64,000 nt of DNA from DATBLE01 sp963791425 (GCA_963791425.1 CAWBSE010000003.1:868001-932000), one strand, 5' to 3'. Counted from the first letter of the stretch, positions 10,028 to 18,936 are shown. Notes: generated by a model from the sequence alone, not told the origin. Translations and numbers: made by a program.

Positions 10028-11493
10028 AGCGGCTCGCGCTCGCGCTCCTCGCGCTCGCCCTGGCGCTGCCGGCGTGGGCGGCGGGGGGCAGCCACTTCGT
10101 GCCCGACGATCCGCTGGCCGCCAAACAGTGGTACCTCGGCGCGGTTCACGCGTTCGACTTCTGGCCCGACCAGCCGCCGGCGCTCGGCTCCGTGCGGGTG
10201 GCGGTGATCGACTCGGGGATCGACGAGAGCCATCCGGAGTTCGCCGGCCGCATCGCGCTGGCGCAGAGCTTCGTCGGCGGGGACGTCACCGACCGGCAGG
10301 GCCACGGCACCTTCGTCGCGGGGATCATCGCGGCATCGACCGACAACGCCGAGGGAATCGCCGGCATCGCGTTCCCGGCACAGCTTCTGATCGCCAAGGT
10401 CGTCAAGTCCGACGGCACGATCTCACCGGCCGAGGAGGCGAAGGCGATCCGCTGGGCGGCCGACAACGGCGCCCGCGTGATCAACCTCTCGCTCGGCGGC
10501 CTGCGCGACCCGCTTCAACCGAACCAGGACACCTACTCCGAGGTCGAGCAGAGCGCGATCTCGTACGCGTACTCGAAGGGGGCGGTCGTCGTCGCCGCGG
10601 TCGGCAACGCCGACGAGGCGCCGAAGACGCCGTGGGAGTACGCCAGCTATCCGGCGGCGCTCCCGCACGTGGTCGGGGTGAGTGCGCTCGCCGCCGACGG
10701 GTCGGTGCCGGCGTTCTCGATCCGCGACAAGGTCTACAACGACGTCGCCGCGCCGGGTGTCGGGATCGTCTCGACGCTGCCGCGGGCGCTGACCGCGACG
10801 CGCCCGACGTGCACCGACCAGGGCTACTCGATCTGTGGGCCGCTGGAGTTCCGGTCGGCCGACGGCACGTCGTACGCCGCGGCGCAGGTTTCGGCCGCAG
10901 CGGCGCTGCTGATCGCGATGCGGCCGTCGCTCGCACCCGACCAGGTGGCCGCGCTGCTCGAGCGCTCCGCCGCCGACGTCAGCGCCGCAACCGGGTGCAC
11001 CCGCTGCGAGCTCGGGCGGGACCGGTACAGCGGCTGGGGCCGCCTCGACATCGCCGCCGCCCTGAAGTCGCTGAGCGGCCCGATCCCGCCGCGCGACCGC
11101 TACGAGGGCAACGACCAGGCGGGCACCCACGCATTCACTCTCTACGGCCGGTCGATCGGCATCAGGGCGACGCTCGACTACTGGGACGACAACATCGACG
11201 TCTACCGCGTCCGCCTGAAGAAGGGCCAGACCGTCTCCGTCTCGCTCCGCGGCCCCGCCGGAACCGACTCGAACCTCGTCCTCTGGAAGCCGGGCACCCA
11301 ACTGGTGGAGGCCCCGTCGATCGGCCAGCAGGTGTCACTGCAGGCGTGGCGTGTGACGCAGTCGGCGCGCGGCGGCTCGAACGAGCACTTCCTCCACCGC
11401 GCGGCCCTCGACGGTTGGTACTACGTCGAGGTGAAGCTGACCACGCAGGGCCAGGGGCAGTACCGGCTGCGGATCGTGAAGAGCGCCGCGTGA
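10024..11493 (+). CDS. Secreted S8-family (subtilisin-like) serine protease
   Basis: 489 aa with an N-terminal signal peptide (LALALLALALALPAWA). The peptidase domain has the complete catalytic triad in context: Asp63 in VAVIDSGID, His94 in GHGTFVAG, Ser283 in GTSYAAAQVS, with the oxyanion Asn in VGNADEA. A C-terminal stretch (about 370-489) is beta-rich and resembles a pre-peptidase C-terminal domain (DNIDVYRVRLKKGQTVSVSL). Four cysteines near 265-325 could form disulphides. It is coupled to the SpoIID-like gene and to the following oxidoreductase gene by overlaps, so it is in the same operon; the wall enzyme and protease may act together outside the cell. Confidence 0.93.
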   Translation: MKRLALALLALALALPAWAAGGSHFVPDDPLAAKQWYLGAVHAFDFWPDQPPALGSVRVAVIDSGIDESHPEFAGRIALAQSFVGGDVTDRQGHGTFVAGIIAASTDNAEGIAGIAFPAQLLIAKVVKSDGTISPAEEAKAIRWAADNGARVINLSLGGLRDPLQPNQDTYSEVEQSAISYAYSKGAVVVAAVGNADEAPKTPWEYASYPAALPHVVGVSALAADGSVPAFSIRDKVYNDVAAPGVGIVSTLPRALTATRPTCTDQGYSICGPLEFRSADGTSYAAAQVSAAAALLIAMRPSLAPDQVAALLERSAADVSAATGCTRCELGRDRYSGWGRLDIAAALKSLSGPIPPRDRYEGNDQAGTHAFTLYGRSIGIRATLDYWDDNIDVYRVRLKKGQTVSVSLRGPAGTDSNLVLWKPGTQLVEAPSIGQQVSLQAWRVTQSARGGSNEHFLHRAALDGWYYVEVKLTTQGQGQYRLRIVKSAA

Positions 11494-12362
11494 TCCGCGT
11501 CGGCGTGCAGCTTCCCGAGGCCGAGCGGGAGGTTCGCTGGCCCGAGTACGTCGCGATGGCGCAGGCGGCAGAGGAGGCCGGCTTCGACTCGATCTGGCTC
11601 GGCGACCACCTGCTCTACCGCGGCGACGGCCGTGAGGAGCGCGGGCCGTGGGAGGTCTGGACGATGCTCGCCGCCCTCGCCGCGGTGACCGAGCGCGTCC
11701 GCCTGGGGCCGCTGGTCGCGTGCGCGAGCTTCCACGCGCCGGGCCTGCTCGCGAAGATGGCGGCCGGCGTCGCCGAGGTCTCCGGCGGCCGGTTCGTCCT
11801 CGGTCTCGGCGCCGGCTGGAACGAGACCGAGTACCGCGCCTTCGGGCTTCCGTACGACCACCGGGTCTCGCGGTTCGAGGAGTCGTTCGAGATCGTCCGG
11901 CGGGTGCTCGCGGGCGAGCGGGTCACGTTCGACGGGCGGTTCTGGCAGGCCGAGGATCTGGTCGTGCTCCCGCGCCCGGCCGAGCCGGTCCCGCTGATGA
12001 TCGGCTCGAACGGCGAGCGGATGCTGTCGATCGCGCTCCCGCACGTCGACTGGTGGAACACCTGGTACGCGGGCTACGGGAACACGGCCGAGGGCTTCGC
12101 CGAGCTGAACGCGAGGATCACGGCCGCGGCCGAGCGCGCCGGCCGCGAGCCGGGCGAGGTGAAGCGGAGCGCCGCGGTGCTCGTCGAGCTCGACGAGAAC
12201 GCGCCGAAGCGCCCGCATTCCGACACGGAGATCGCGCCGGTCACGCCGGACGGCCTCCGGTCGCATCTCCAGGCGCTCGAGCAGGCCGGCGCCGACGAGG
12301 CGATCCTGATCCTCCGCCCGATCACCGAGGAGTCGATCCGGGCGCTGGCGGGCCGCTTCTAG
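11490..12362 (+). CDS. LLM-class flavin-dependent oxidoreductase
   Basis: 290 aa, GTG start overlapping the protease stop (GTGA). The luciferase-like TIM-barrel fold is shown by AEEAGFDSIWLGDHLL, LAAVTERVRLGPLV, GLGAGWNETEYRAFG and the RRVLAGE/VTFDGRFW region. The family binds FMN or F420 and acts in very diverse oxidations, so no substrate can be given. Many actinobacterial members of this subgroup use F420. It converges with the acyltransferase gene on the other strand, and the two stop codons overlap by four bases. Confidence 0.88.
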   Translation: MIRVGVQLPEAEREVRWPEYVAMAQAAEEAGFDSIWLGDHLLYRGDGREERGPWEVWTMLAALAAVTERVRLGPLVACASFHAPGLLAKMAAGVAEVSGGRFVLGLGAGWNETEYRAFGLPYDHRVSRFEESFEIVRRVLAGERVTFDGRFWQAEDLVVLPRPAEPVPLMIGSNGERMLSIALPHVDWWNTWYAGYGNTAEGFAELNARITAAAERAGREPGEVKRSAAVLVELDENAPKRPHSDTEIAPVTPDGLRSHLQALEQAGADEAILILRPITEESIRALAGRF

Positions 12363-13006
12363 CGGCCGAGCAGCTCGTCTTCGGCGACGTCCCGGATCAC
12401 CTTCGCCGGGTTGCCGAACACGACGGTGCGGGGCGGGACGTCCTTCGTCACGACCGAGCCGGCGCCGACGAACGCGTCCTCGCCGATCTCGACCGCGGGG
12501 CAGAGGATCGCGCCGCCGCCGATGCGGGCGCCGCGGCGGATCGTCGGGCCCTCGATCAGGTCGTGGCGCCGCTCGGTGCGCCCCATGAAGTTGTCGTTCG
12601 TCGTCACGACGCACGGCGCGATGAACACGTGATCCTCGAGCGTCGAATACGCGGTGATGTAGGCGTCGGCCTGGATCTTCGTCATCGTCCCGACCGTGGT
12701 GTCGTTCTCGACGAGCGAGCCGCGACCGACGACGACGTCGTCGCCGAGCGTCACGCGCTCGCGGATGCAGGCCTGGTCGCCGACGATCACGCGGGCGCCG
12801 ATCGTCGAGCCGGCGAACACGACCGCGCCGGTGGAGACGACCGTCCCGTCGCCGATCGTCGTAGGCGGGAGGTCCTCTTTCTTCGCGGTCGAGCGCGGCG
12901 ACAGCACCGGCTGCTTGCCGACGACCGCGTACTCGAGCACCTTCACGCCCTCCCCGAGCACCGTGCCGGGGTGGACGATCGCGGTCGGGTGAACCTCAAC
13001 TGCCAC
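12359..13006 (-). CDS. Left-handed beta-helix N-acetyltransferase (WbpD-like)
   Basis: 215 aa built almost entirely of hexapeptide repeats (for example IVHPGTVLGEGVKV, TIGARVIVGDQ, VTLGDDVVVGRGS, RIGGGAILCP, VEIGEDAFVGAGS, VVFGNPAKVI), the fold of trimeric CoA-dependent acyltransferases. The segment APCVVTTNDNFMGR carries an Asn-rich loop typical of sugar N-acetyltransferases. It closes a four-gene minus-strand operon with a UDP-GlcNAc 2-epimerase, UDP-sugar dehydrogenase and Gfo/Idh oxidoreductase, and starts inside the 3' end of the oxidoreductase gene. In that setting it would acetylate a 3-amino-UDP-sugar uronate, as WbpD/WlbB do. The substrate is inferred. Confidence 0.85.
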   Translation of the reverse strand: MAVEVHPTAIVHPGTVLGEGVKVLEYAVVGKQPVLSPRSTAKKEDLPPTTIGDGTVVSTGAVVFAGSTIGARVIVGDQACIRERVTLGDDVVVGRGSLVENDTTVGTMTKIQADAYITAYSTLEDHVFIAPCVVTTNDNFMGRTERRHDLIEGPTIRRGARIGGGAILCPAVEIGEDAFVGAGSVVTKDVPPRTVVFGNPAKVIRDVAEDELLGR

Positions 13007-13968
13007 GAAGTGAAATCGTCAGCTGCTCGAGCGCACGCACGACCATCGCGCCGTCGCGCGCCACCTTCTGCCGGTCGCCGGAGCCGCCGACCAGCGTCAG
13101 GAAGTGCTCGCACTCGAGCCGCAGCGGCTCGGAGGTCGGGATCTTCGGGATGAAGATGTCGCCGGACCGGGTCTGCCACTCGCCGTAGGTCTCGGCGCGC
13201 TTCCACGGCGCCTTGTCGTAGATCGTCACCTTGCGCTCGAGCTCCATGTCGTCGAACACCGCCATCTTGTCGCGGCCGACGACGGTCAGTCGCCGCATCT
13301 TGTGCGGGTCGAGCCACGAGAGGTGCATGTGCGCGATCTTCCCCGAGGGGAAACGCAGGTAGCAGAAGACGACGTCCTCGACGCCCTCCTGGAGGAAGTC
13401 GCGGCCGTGCGCGATCGCCTGCTCGGGCTCCTCGTCGAGCAGGTAGAGGATCACCGAGAGGTCGTGGACGCCGAGCGACCACAGCGCGTTCTCGTTCGCG
13501 CGGACGATGCCGAGGTTCTGGCGGTTGCCGTAGATGCACAGCACGTCGCCGAGCTCGCCCCCGGTGATCAGCTCCTTCAGCTTCTGGACGCCGGGGTGGT
13601 AGAGCAGCAGGTGGCCCGGGCATCAGCACGAGGTCGCGCGCGCCGGCCAGCTCGACGAGCTCGTCCATCTCCGCGGCGCGCATCGCGGGCGGCTTCTCGA
13701 CCATCACGTGCTTGCCCGCCTCGAGCGCCTGTTTGGCGAGCTCGTAATGGGTCGGCACGGGCGTGGAGATCACGACCGCGTCGAGCGTGTCGTCGGCCAG
13801 CATCTCCGCGAAGCTCCCGGTCGGCATCGCCTGCGGGTAGCGCGCCGAGAACTCGGCGATCCGCTCGGCGGACGCGTCGCAGATCCAGGCCAGGTCGGAG
13901 AGCTCGTCGAAGTTGCGCGCGAGGTTCGGCCCCCAGTAGCCGAGCCCGGCGACGCCGACCCGAGTCAC
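12996..13968 (-). pseudogene. Gfo/Idh/MocA oxidoreductase (WbpB-like), one +1 shift
   Basis: The N-terminal frame from GTG 13968 has the Rossmann motif VGVAGLGYWGPN and VMVEKPPAMRAAEMDELV. At about 13615 a single extra C after the MPG of VLMPG moves the frame, and the rest (VHDLSVILYLLD, FPSGKIAHMHLSWLDP, the C-terminal DGAMVVRALEQL) continues in the next frame to 12996. Corrected length is 323 aa, normal for the family. WbpB/WlbA members oxidise C3 of UDP-GlcNAc uronic acid with NAD. The start overlaps the dehydrogenase stop (GTGA). I treat the break as a probable sequencing indel. Confidence 0.88.
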
Positions 13969-15224
13969 AGCTTCCAGACCTTCCCGTCGACCTCGTGCCC
14001 CTTCGTCGCGTTGCGGAAGTCGACGATCACCTTGCCGCGGCGGACGACGTCGCCGTAGTCGATGCTCGAGTGGGCGGTGACGATCGCGACGCAGTCGTAC
14101 TGCTCGGGCTCGAGCGGCACCGAGGTCAGCCCGTCGAACGCCGGCACGTACGGGTCGTGATAGGCGACGTCGGCGCCGGCCGTCCGCAGCAGCTCGACGA
14201 TCTTCTCGGCGGGCGACTCGCGGACGTCGTCGATGTCGTTCTTGTAGGCGACCCCGAGGAGCAGGATCTTCGAGCCGGACAGCGACTTCTTCGCCCCGTG
14301 GTTCAGCGCCTGCGAGATCACCGAGCGGCAGAAGTACGGCATGTTGTTGTTGATCTCGCCGGCCAGCTCGACGAAGCGCGTCGTGAAGTCGAACTCGCGC
14401 GCCTTCCACGAGAGGTAGTACGGATCGAGCGGGATGCAGTGGCCGCCGAGGCCAGGGCCTGGCTTGAACGACATGAACCCGAACGGCTTGGTCGCGGCCG
14501 CGTCAACGACCTCCCAGACGTCGATCCCCATCCGGTCGCAGAGCTGCGCGAGCTCGTTGACGAGCGCGATGTTCACCGAGCGGAAGATGTTCTCGAGCAG
14601 CTTCGTCAACTCGGCCGCCTCGGCGGTGGAGACCGTGTGGACCGCGTCGAGCGCGCTCAGGTAGAGCTGCGCCGCGGCGTCGGTCGACGCCTGGTCGATG
14701 CCGCCGACGACCTTGGGCGTCGTCTTCGTCGTGAAGTCCTCGCGGCCGGGGTCGACGCGCTCGGGCGCGAAGGCGAGGTGGAAGTCGGTGCCTGCCGTCA
14801 GGCCGCTGCCGGCCTCGAGCAGCGGCTGGAGCACCTCGCGGGTCGTGCCGGGGTACGTCGTCGACTCGAGCACGACCAGCTGGCCCTTGCGGAGGTGCGG
14901 TGCGATCGACCGGGCCGCGTTCTCGATGGACGAGAGATCCGGCTCGCGCTGCGCCGACAGCGGCGTCGGGACGGCGATCACGATCGCGTCTGCGTCGGCG
15001 ACCGCCGCGAAGTCGCTGGTCGCGGTGATCGAGCCGGCGTCGATCATCGGCTTCAGCTGCTCCGACGGGACGTCCTTGATGTGGCTCTCGCCCCGGTTGA
15101 TCGCGTCGACCACGTTCTGGACGACGTCCACGAGCACGACCTTCTTGCCGGCCTCGGCAAAGGTCTGTGCGTGCGGCATGCCGACGTAGCCGGCGCCGAT
15201 GACTGCGATGTCGTAGGTGCTCAT
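13965..15224 (-). CDS. Nucleotide-sugar dehydrogenase (UDP-HexNAc 6-dehydrogenase, WbpA/WecC type)
   Basis: 419 aa. The NAD-binding start is DIAVIGAGYVGMPHAQ; the central helix region has LTKLLENIFRSVNIALVNE; the catalytic Cys263 sits in GPGLGGHCIPLDPYYLSW; the UDP-binding C-terminal domain has LLGVAYKNDIDDVRESPA. These enzymes oxidise C6 of a UDP-N-acetylhexosamine twice to the uronic acid. WecC (ManNAc) and WbpA (GlcNAc) cannot be told apart by eye; the WbpB/WbpD-like neighbours favour a diacetamido-uronic acid route. It overlaps wecB by four bases upstream and the oxidoreductase gene downstream. Confidence 0.93.
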   Translation of the reverse strand: MSTYDIAVIGAGYVGMPHAQTFAEAGKKVVLVDVVQNVVDAINRGESHIKDVPSEQLKPMIDAGSITATSDFAAVADADAIVIAVPTPLSAQREPDLSSIENAARSIAPHLRKGQLVVLESTTYPGTTREVLQPLLEAGSGLTAGTDFHLAFAPERVDPGREDFTTKTTPKVVGGIDQASTDAAAQLYLSALDAVHTVSTAEAAELTKLLENIFRSVNIALVNELAQLCDRMGIDVWEVVDAAATKPFGFMSFKPGPGLGGHCIPLDPYYLSWKAREFDFTTRFVELAGEINNNMPYFCRSVISQALNHGAKKSLSGSKILLLGVAYKNDIDDVRESPAEKIVELLRTAGADVAYHDPYVPAFDGLTSVPLEPEQYDCVAIVTAHSSIDYGDVVRRGKVIVDFRNATKGHEVDGKVWKL

Positions 15225-16282
15225 TCCGGTCGGGAAGGGTACAGCGCCGCCGCAATGCGCTCGGCGGCGTGCCCGTCGCCGTAGAGCTTCGGGCGGTGTC
15301 GGGGCATCTCCGCGCGGCGCACCGCGTCGGCGAGCCGGTCGGGGTCGTCGTCGACGAGGACGTTCGCTCCCGTCTCGACCGTGTCCACCCACTCGGTGTT
15401 CGCGCGGGCGGTCACGCAGGGAATGCCGTACCAGTACGCCTCCTTCTGGAGCCCCCCGGAGTCGGTGACGATCACCCGCGCCCGCGAGGCAAGAGCGGCA
15501 AAGTCGAGGTAGCCGAGCGGCTGCACCATCTGGACATGTCCCAGGGACAGTCCCTCGGACCTGACCGAATGGGCCGTGCGTGGGTGGGCCGGGAAGACGA
15601 CCGGCTCGTCGATCCGGGACAGGCCCTCGAGGATCCGCCCCAGCCGGGGCTCCGCGACGTTCGCCTCACGGTGGAGCGTCACCGCGACGTACCCGCCGCG
15701 CTCGAGTCCGAGCCGGTCGAGGATCGTCGAGCGCTCCCACGCGACCGGCAGGAGCTGCTGGTTCGCGTCCATCATCACGTCGCCGACCACCTCGACCCGC
15801 CCCGCGACGTTCTCGGCCTCCAGGATCGCCTTCGAGCGGTCGTCGGGGGCGAAGAGCAGCTGCGAGAGCCGGTCGGTCTCGACGCGGTTGTGCTCCTCCG
15901 GCATCGAGTCGTCGTAGCTCCGCAGTCCCGATTCGACGTGCGCAAGCGGTACGCCCGCCTCGACCGCTGCCCGCGCGCCGCCCAGCGTCGAGTTCGTGTC
16001 GCCGTAGACGAGCACCCAGTCGGGCCGCTCCTCCTCGATCGCGGCGAGCAGGCCCGGCCTGAGCGCCGCCAGCATCTCGTCCCGCCCCATCCCGCCGACC
16101 TCGAGGCGGTGCTTCGGCTCGGGCAGCCCGAGCTCCTCGAAGAACACCTCGGAGAGCTCGCGGTCGTAGTGCTGCCCGGTGTGCAGCGTGACCTCGTCGA
16201 CCCCGCGCTTGAGTAGCTCCACCGACAACGGCCCCGACTTGATGAACTGGGGCCGGTTGCCAACGACCGACAGCACTTTCAC
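15221..16282 (-). CDS. wecB: UDP-N-acetylglucosamine 2-epimerase, non-hydrolysing (WecB/WbpI type)
   Basis: 353 aa, GTG start. Family signatures: VVGNRPQFIK at the N-terminus, LVYGDTNSTLGG, HVESGLRSYDDSMPEEHNR, TLHREANV, and VTDSGGLQKEAYWYGIPCVT near the C-terminus. It epimerises C2 of UDP-GlcNAc (or, as WbpI, of the diacetamido uronate) to the manno form for surface polysaccharide. It is the first gene of the four-gene minus operon. Bases 15532-15554 inside it spell two palindromes of the dispersed REP-like family without breaking the frame. Confidence 0.94.
   Translation of the reverse strand: MKVLSVVGNRPQFIKSGPLSVELLKRGVDEVTLHTGQHYDRELSEVFFEELGLPEPKHRLEVGGMGRDEMLAALRPGLLAAIEEERPDWVLVYGDTNSTLGGARAAVEAGVPLAHVESGLRSYDDSMPEEHNRVETDRLSQLLFAPDDRSKAILEAENVAGRVEVVGDVMMDANQQLLPVAWERSTILDRLGLERGGYVAVTLHREANVAEPRLGRILEGLSRIDEPVVFPAHPRTAHSVRSEGLSLGHVQMVQPLGYLDFAALASRARVIVTDSGGLQKEAYWYGIPCVTARANTEWVDTVETGANVLVDDDPDRLADAVRRAEMPRHRPKLYGDGHAAERIAAALYPSRPE
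15532..15554. repeat. REP-like palindromes inside wecB
   Basis: GGACATGTCC (15532-15541) and GGGACAGTCCC (15544-15554) lie side by side inside the wecB reading frame and encode LSLGHVQ of the protein. Similar words occur in the intergenic elements of this window. Confidence 0.45.
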
Positions 16283-16289
16283 CGGGGCA

Positions 16290-16295
16290 ACACTA
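16290..16295 (-). promoter_or_regulatory. Predicted -10 box of the wecB operon (TAGTGT)
   Basis: TAGTGT on the minus strand, 7-nt spacer, then GTG at 16282; leaderless geometry. Confidence 0.5.
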
Positions 16296-16318
16296 CGCAG
16301 CCTGCGCGCCGCCGGCGG

Positions 16319-16945
16319 TCAGGTCGATGTGATTCCGTGCTCGTTGGCCCAGATCGCCGCCTGCGTCCGGTCGTCGACTCCGATGCGGCGGTACACACTC
16401 GTCAGGTGGGACTTGACCGTCTTCTCGCTGATCCCGAGCCGCCGTGCGATCAGCTTGTTCGGAGCCCCCTCGGCCACGAGCGCCAGTACGTCCCGCTCGC
16501 GGTTCGTGAGCTCCTCGCCGGGGCGGCGCTCGGCGCGCACCGCGAGGAGAGCGGAGGCCGCCTTCGGTGAGAGCGGGGATTCGCCGCGGGCAGCAGCGCG
16601 GATACCGGAGATGAGCTCCTCCGGCTCGGCGTCCTTGAGCAGGTAGCCGATTGCGCCCGCATCGATCGCGGCCAGGATCCGCTCACGGTCGGTGAACGAG
16701 GTGAGCACGACCACCTGGGTGTCGGAAGACGCCTCGCGGATTCGGCGGGTCGCCTCGACGCCGTCCAGCCTGGGCATCGCGAGGTCCATCAGCACCACGT
16801 CGGGCGAGGTCTCTCGGGCGAGGAGAAGGGCCTCCTCTCCGTCGGCGGCAGCGCCGACGAGCTCGATGTCGGCCGCGGTGTCGACCAGCTTTCCGAGGCC
16901 GGCGCGGACGACTGCGTGATCGTCGGCGATCAGGACGCGGATCAC
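16319..16945 (-). CDS. NarL/FixJ-type response regulator
   Basis: 208 aa. Receiver domain at 1-120 with the acidic pair Asp8-Asp9, phosphoacceptor Asp54 in VVLMDLAMPRLDG, Thr in VVLTSF and Lys in GYLLKDA. Residues 145-205 are a LuxR-type helix-turn-helix: ELTNRERDVLALVAEGAPNK, then ISEKTVKSHLTSVYRRIGV. It is a cytoplasmic transcription factor activated by phosphorylation. The GTG start overlaps the stop of the histidine kinase gene, so kinase and regulator are a coupled pair. Target genes are unknown. Confidence 0.95.
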   Translation of the reverse strand: MIRVLIADDHAVVRAGLGKLVDTAADIELVGAAADGEEALLLARETSPDVVLMDLAMPRLDGVEATRRIREASSDTQVVVLTSFTDRERILAAIDAGAIGYLLKDAEPEELISGIRAAARGESPLSPKAASALLAVRAERRPGEELTNRERDVLALVAEGAPNKLIARRLGISEKTVKSHLTSVYRRIGVDDRTQAAIWANEHGITST

Positions 16946-18234
16946 GTTCGCGGGACCTCGACGCGCAGGCGGGTGCCGGTGTCGGGAGCGGATTCCACCG
17001 TCAGCGTGCCGCCCGCCTTCTCGACCAGGTCTGCGACGAGGGCAAGTCCGAGATGGCCTTCTGCTGCCCGGCCGGGTGTGAAGCCCTGCCCGTCGTCGGC
17101 CACGATCAACGTCGCCGTCTCGTCCGGCGCCGAGACCGAGACGGCGACCGTCGAGGCGCCGGCATGCTTGACGACGTTCCTGATCGCCTCCTGGGCGGTC
17201 CGGAAGAGCAACGCCTGAACCTCGGGGCCGAGCCTGGCCTCATCCTCGACGTCGAGTTGGGCTTCCAGCCCGCGCGCCGTCGCCGATGCGAGGACGTCGG
17301 AGAGGGCTGCCTCGAGGCCGGACTGGGAGAGGCTCGGCGGGTAGATCTGGGGGAGGAGCGAGCGCAGGCTGCGCACGCTTCGCCGCGCCTCTCGCGCGGC
17401 CTTCCGAAAGGCGCTCGCGTCGTCGCCGTCGCTTCGCTCGGCAGCCGCGGCGAGCTCGTACGAGAGGCCCGCGAGGTCCTGGACGACCCCGTCGTGGAGG
17501 TCGGCCGCGATTCGCCGGCGCTCGAGATCGGACGACTCGATCGCCCGGGTCAGGAGCGTCTCGCGCTCGATCTGCCCATGACGAACGCGGCGCGCCAGCG
17601 ACACCGCGAGCGGGATCTGGATCAGGGCGAGGATTCCGAGGCCGACCAGCCACGCCGGGAGGAAGAGCAGCCAGATCCTCCTCGCGCTCGCGGCGATCGA
17701 CCCGAACTCGAGGTACTGCTCGTACAGGACTGTCGAACCGTCACGCGCGTGCAGCGGGAGGTACACCTCGAGCAACTTGCCGTGCTCCCGTTCGAATCGG
17801 TTCTCGGGCCGCGAGAGGTCGCTCACCTCCGCCTCGGCCTTGCCGCCCTTGAACTCGCCGAGATCCTGCGGGGAGAGCGTGTAGCGGGAGCCGATCAGCC
17901 GAGGCTCGTCGGAGTAGACGATCGTTCCGTCTCTCCGCCAGACCTTGACCCGGACGACCGATCCGCCCAGAACGCGCTCCCGCACGATCCGGTCGAGCTG
18001 TGTGAGCGCAGCAGGGTCTTGAGCTGTGACGCCCGCGGTCAGCATGGGCTCGATGATCCCCTTCCCGGCGAGCTGGGTCTGCTCTCGCGCGTTCTTGATC
18101 GCCTCGGACGTGCCGGCCTTCCTGAGAATGAGGGAGACGCCGACGCCCACCAGGATCACCGCGACGAGGCCGACGACGACGAACCGCGCGACGGCCTCGG
18201 ACACCGAGATGGGCGCTGAGCGCCTGCGCGACAA
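16942..18234 (-). CDS. NarL-family sensor histidine kinase
   Basis: 430 aa. A first membrane helix (about 15-36), an extracytoplasmic sensor of about 150 residues, a second helix (about 185-210), then a HisKA_3 dimerisation domain with phosphoacceptor His247 in ADLHDGVVQDLAGL, and an HATPase with FRTAQEAIRNVVKHAG (N box) and VADDGQGF (G1). The start is TTG at 18234; a GGAGGA ribosome site six bases upstream supports it. It phosphorylates the response regulator encoded immediately downstream. The sensed signal is unknown; the sensor portion has a double-Cache-like look, but this is weak. Confidence 0.94.
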   Translation of the reverse strand: MSRRRSAPISVSEAVARFVVVGLVAVILVGVGVSLILRKAGTSEAIKNAREQTQLAGKGIIEPMLTAGVTAQDPAALTQLDRIVRERVLGGSVVRVKVWRRDGTIVYSDEPRLIGSRYTLSPQDLGEFKGGKAEAEVSDLSRPENRFEREHGKLLEVYLPLHARDGSTVLYEQYLEFGSIAASARRIWLLFLPAWLVGLGILALIQIPLAVSLARRVRHGQIERETLLTRAIESSDLERRRIAADLHDGVVQDLAGLSYELAAAAERSDGDDASAFRKAAREARRSVRSLRSLLPQIYPPSLSQSGLEAALSDVLASATARGLEAQLDVEDEARLGPEVQALLFRTAQEAIRNVVKHAGASTVAVSVSAPDETATLIVADDGQGFTPGRAAEGHLGLALVADLVEKAGGTLTVESAPDTGTRLRVEVPRT

Positions 18235-18334
18235 ACCCGTTCCTCCCTCGCCGTGACCGCCCTACCGTAGCTCGCTTCTGCGCTCGGCAGGAGACGGCAG
18301 GGGCCCGCGACCACGGGCCCCTGGCCGACGGGCG

Positions 18335-18715
18335 TCAGAACCCGAACGAGGCGTTGCAGGTCTCGCCGGTGGCGCCGTTCGTTGCGGTCGCCTGGATCGC
18401 GTCCGTTCCGGCCTGATTCGCGGTCTTCGCCCTGGCCTCGAACGAGGCGCTGCGCCCTGCGGTCTTCATCGTCTTCTGGAGGAACATCGAGCCGTTGTCC
18501 GAGAGCGTCACGCCCCAGCTCTGGCCCTTCACGTTCGAGTCGACCTCGAACTCGATCTTCAGCTTGCCGTCGCGCTGGCCGACCTTGAGCTTGGACGTGC
18601 TGGAGGCGCTGCACGTGCCGTTGACCGTCTGGTCGCCGGACTTGGCGAACGCGTTCGAGCCGACGGCGAGCGTGGCACCGAGCGCGAGTACGGCAATGGT
18701 GATCTTGGCCTTCAC
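18335..18715 (-). CDS. Small secreted protein of unknown function
   Basis: 126 aa, GTG start with an AAAGGA ribosome site. A clear signal peptide (KITIAVLALGATLAVGSNAFA) is followed by a mature domain of about 100 residues rich in Ser, Thr, Lys and Gly, with two cysteines (in NGTCSAS and GETCNASFGF) that could form one disulphide linking the ends. Pattern of alternating hydrophobics suggests a beta-sandwich. I do not recognise a family. It stands alone between the kinase gene and tRNA-Lys. Confidence 0.75.
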   Translation of the reverse strand: MKAKITIAVLALGATLAVGSNAFAKSGDQTVNGTCSASSTSKLKVGQRDGKLKIEFEVDSNVKGQSWGVTLSDNGSMFLQKTMKTAGRSASFEARAKTANQAGTDAIQATATNGATGETCNASFGF

Positions 18716-18846
18716 GGGTGGTCCTTTCCTCGGAGATCCTGGGCTGTCCCAGCCTGCCCCGAGTCGGGGCCGAACCGCCAGTGGACATTGGTCCTAGGAC
18801 CTCCGAAGGGCCGCGCGTGACCGGCCGGCGGCCCGCGCCGTCGGGC

Positions 18847-18852
18847 TACACT
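18847..18852 (+). promoter_or_regulatory. -10 box of tRNA-Lys (TACACT)
   Basis: TACACT begins 17 bases before the first base of the tRNA; a start near 18859 would give a short 5' leader. No clear -35 box. Confidence 0.45.
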
Positions 18853-18863
18853 ACGCAGCCCGC

Positions 18864-18936
18864 GGGCCGTTAGCTCAGTTGGTAGAGCAGGGGACTCTTA
18901 ATCCCAAGGTCGAAGGTTCGAATCCTTCACGGCCCA
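18864..18936 (+). tRNA. tRNA-Lys (anticodon CTT)
   Basis: 73 nt folding as a standard cloverleaf: acceptor GGGCCGT/ACGGCCC, D stem GCTC/GAGC, anticodon loop CTCTTAA with anticodon CTT, T arm GAAGG-TTCGAAT-CCTTC, discriminator A. The CCA end is not encoded (TCA follows). Its 3' part is the attachment core for two downstream islands. Confidence 0.97.

Noticed and set aside
12411..13153. Plus-strand frames over the acyltransferase gene
   Set aside because: Shadows of the hexapeptide-repeat gene on the minus strand.
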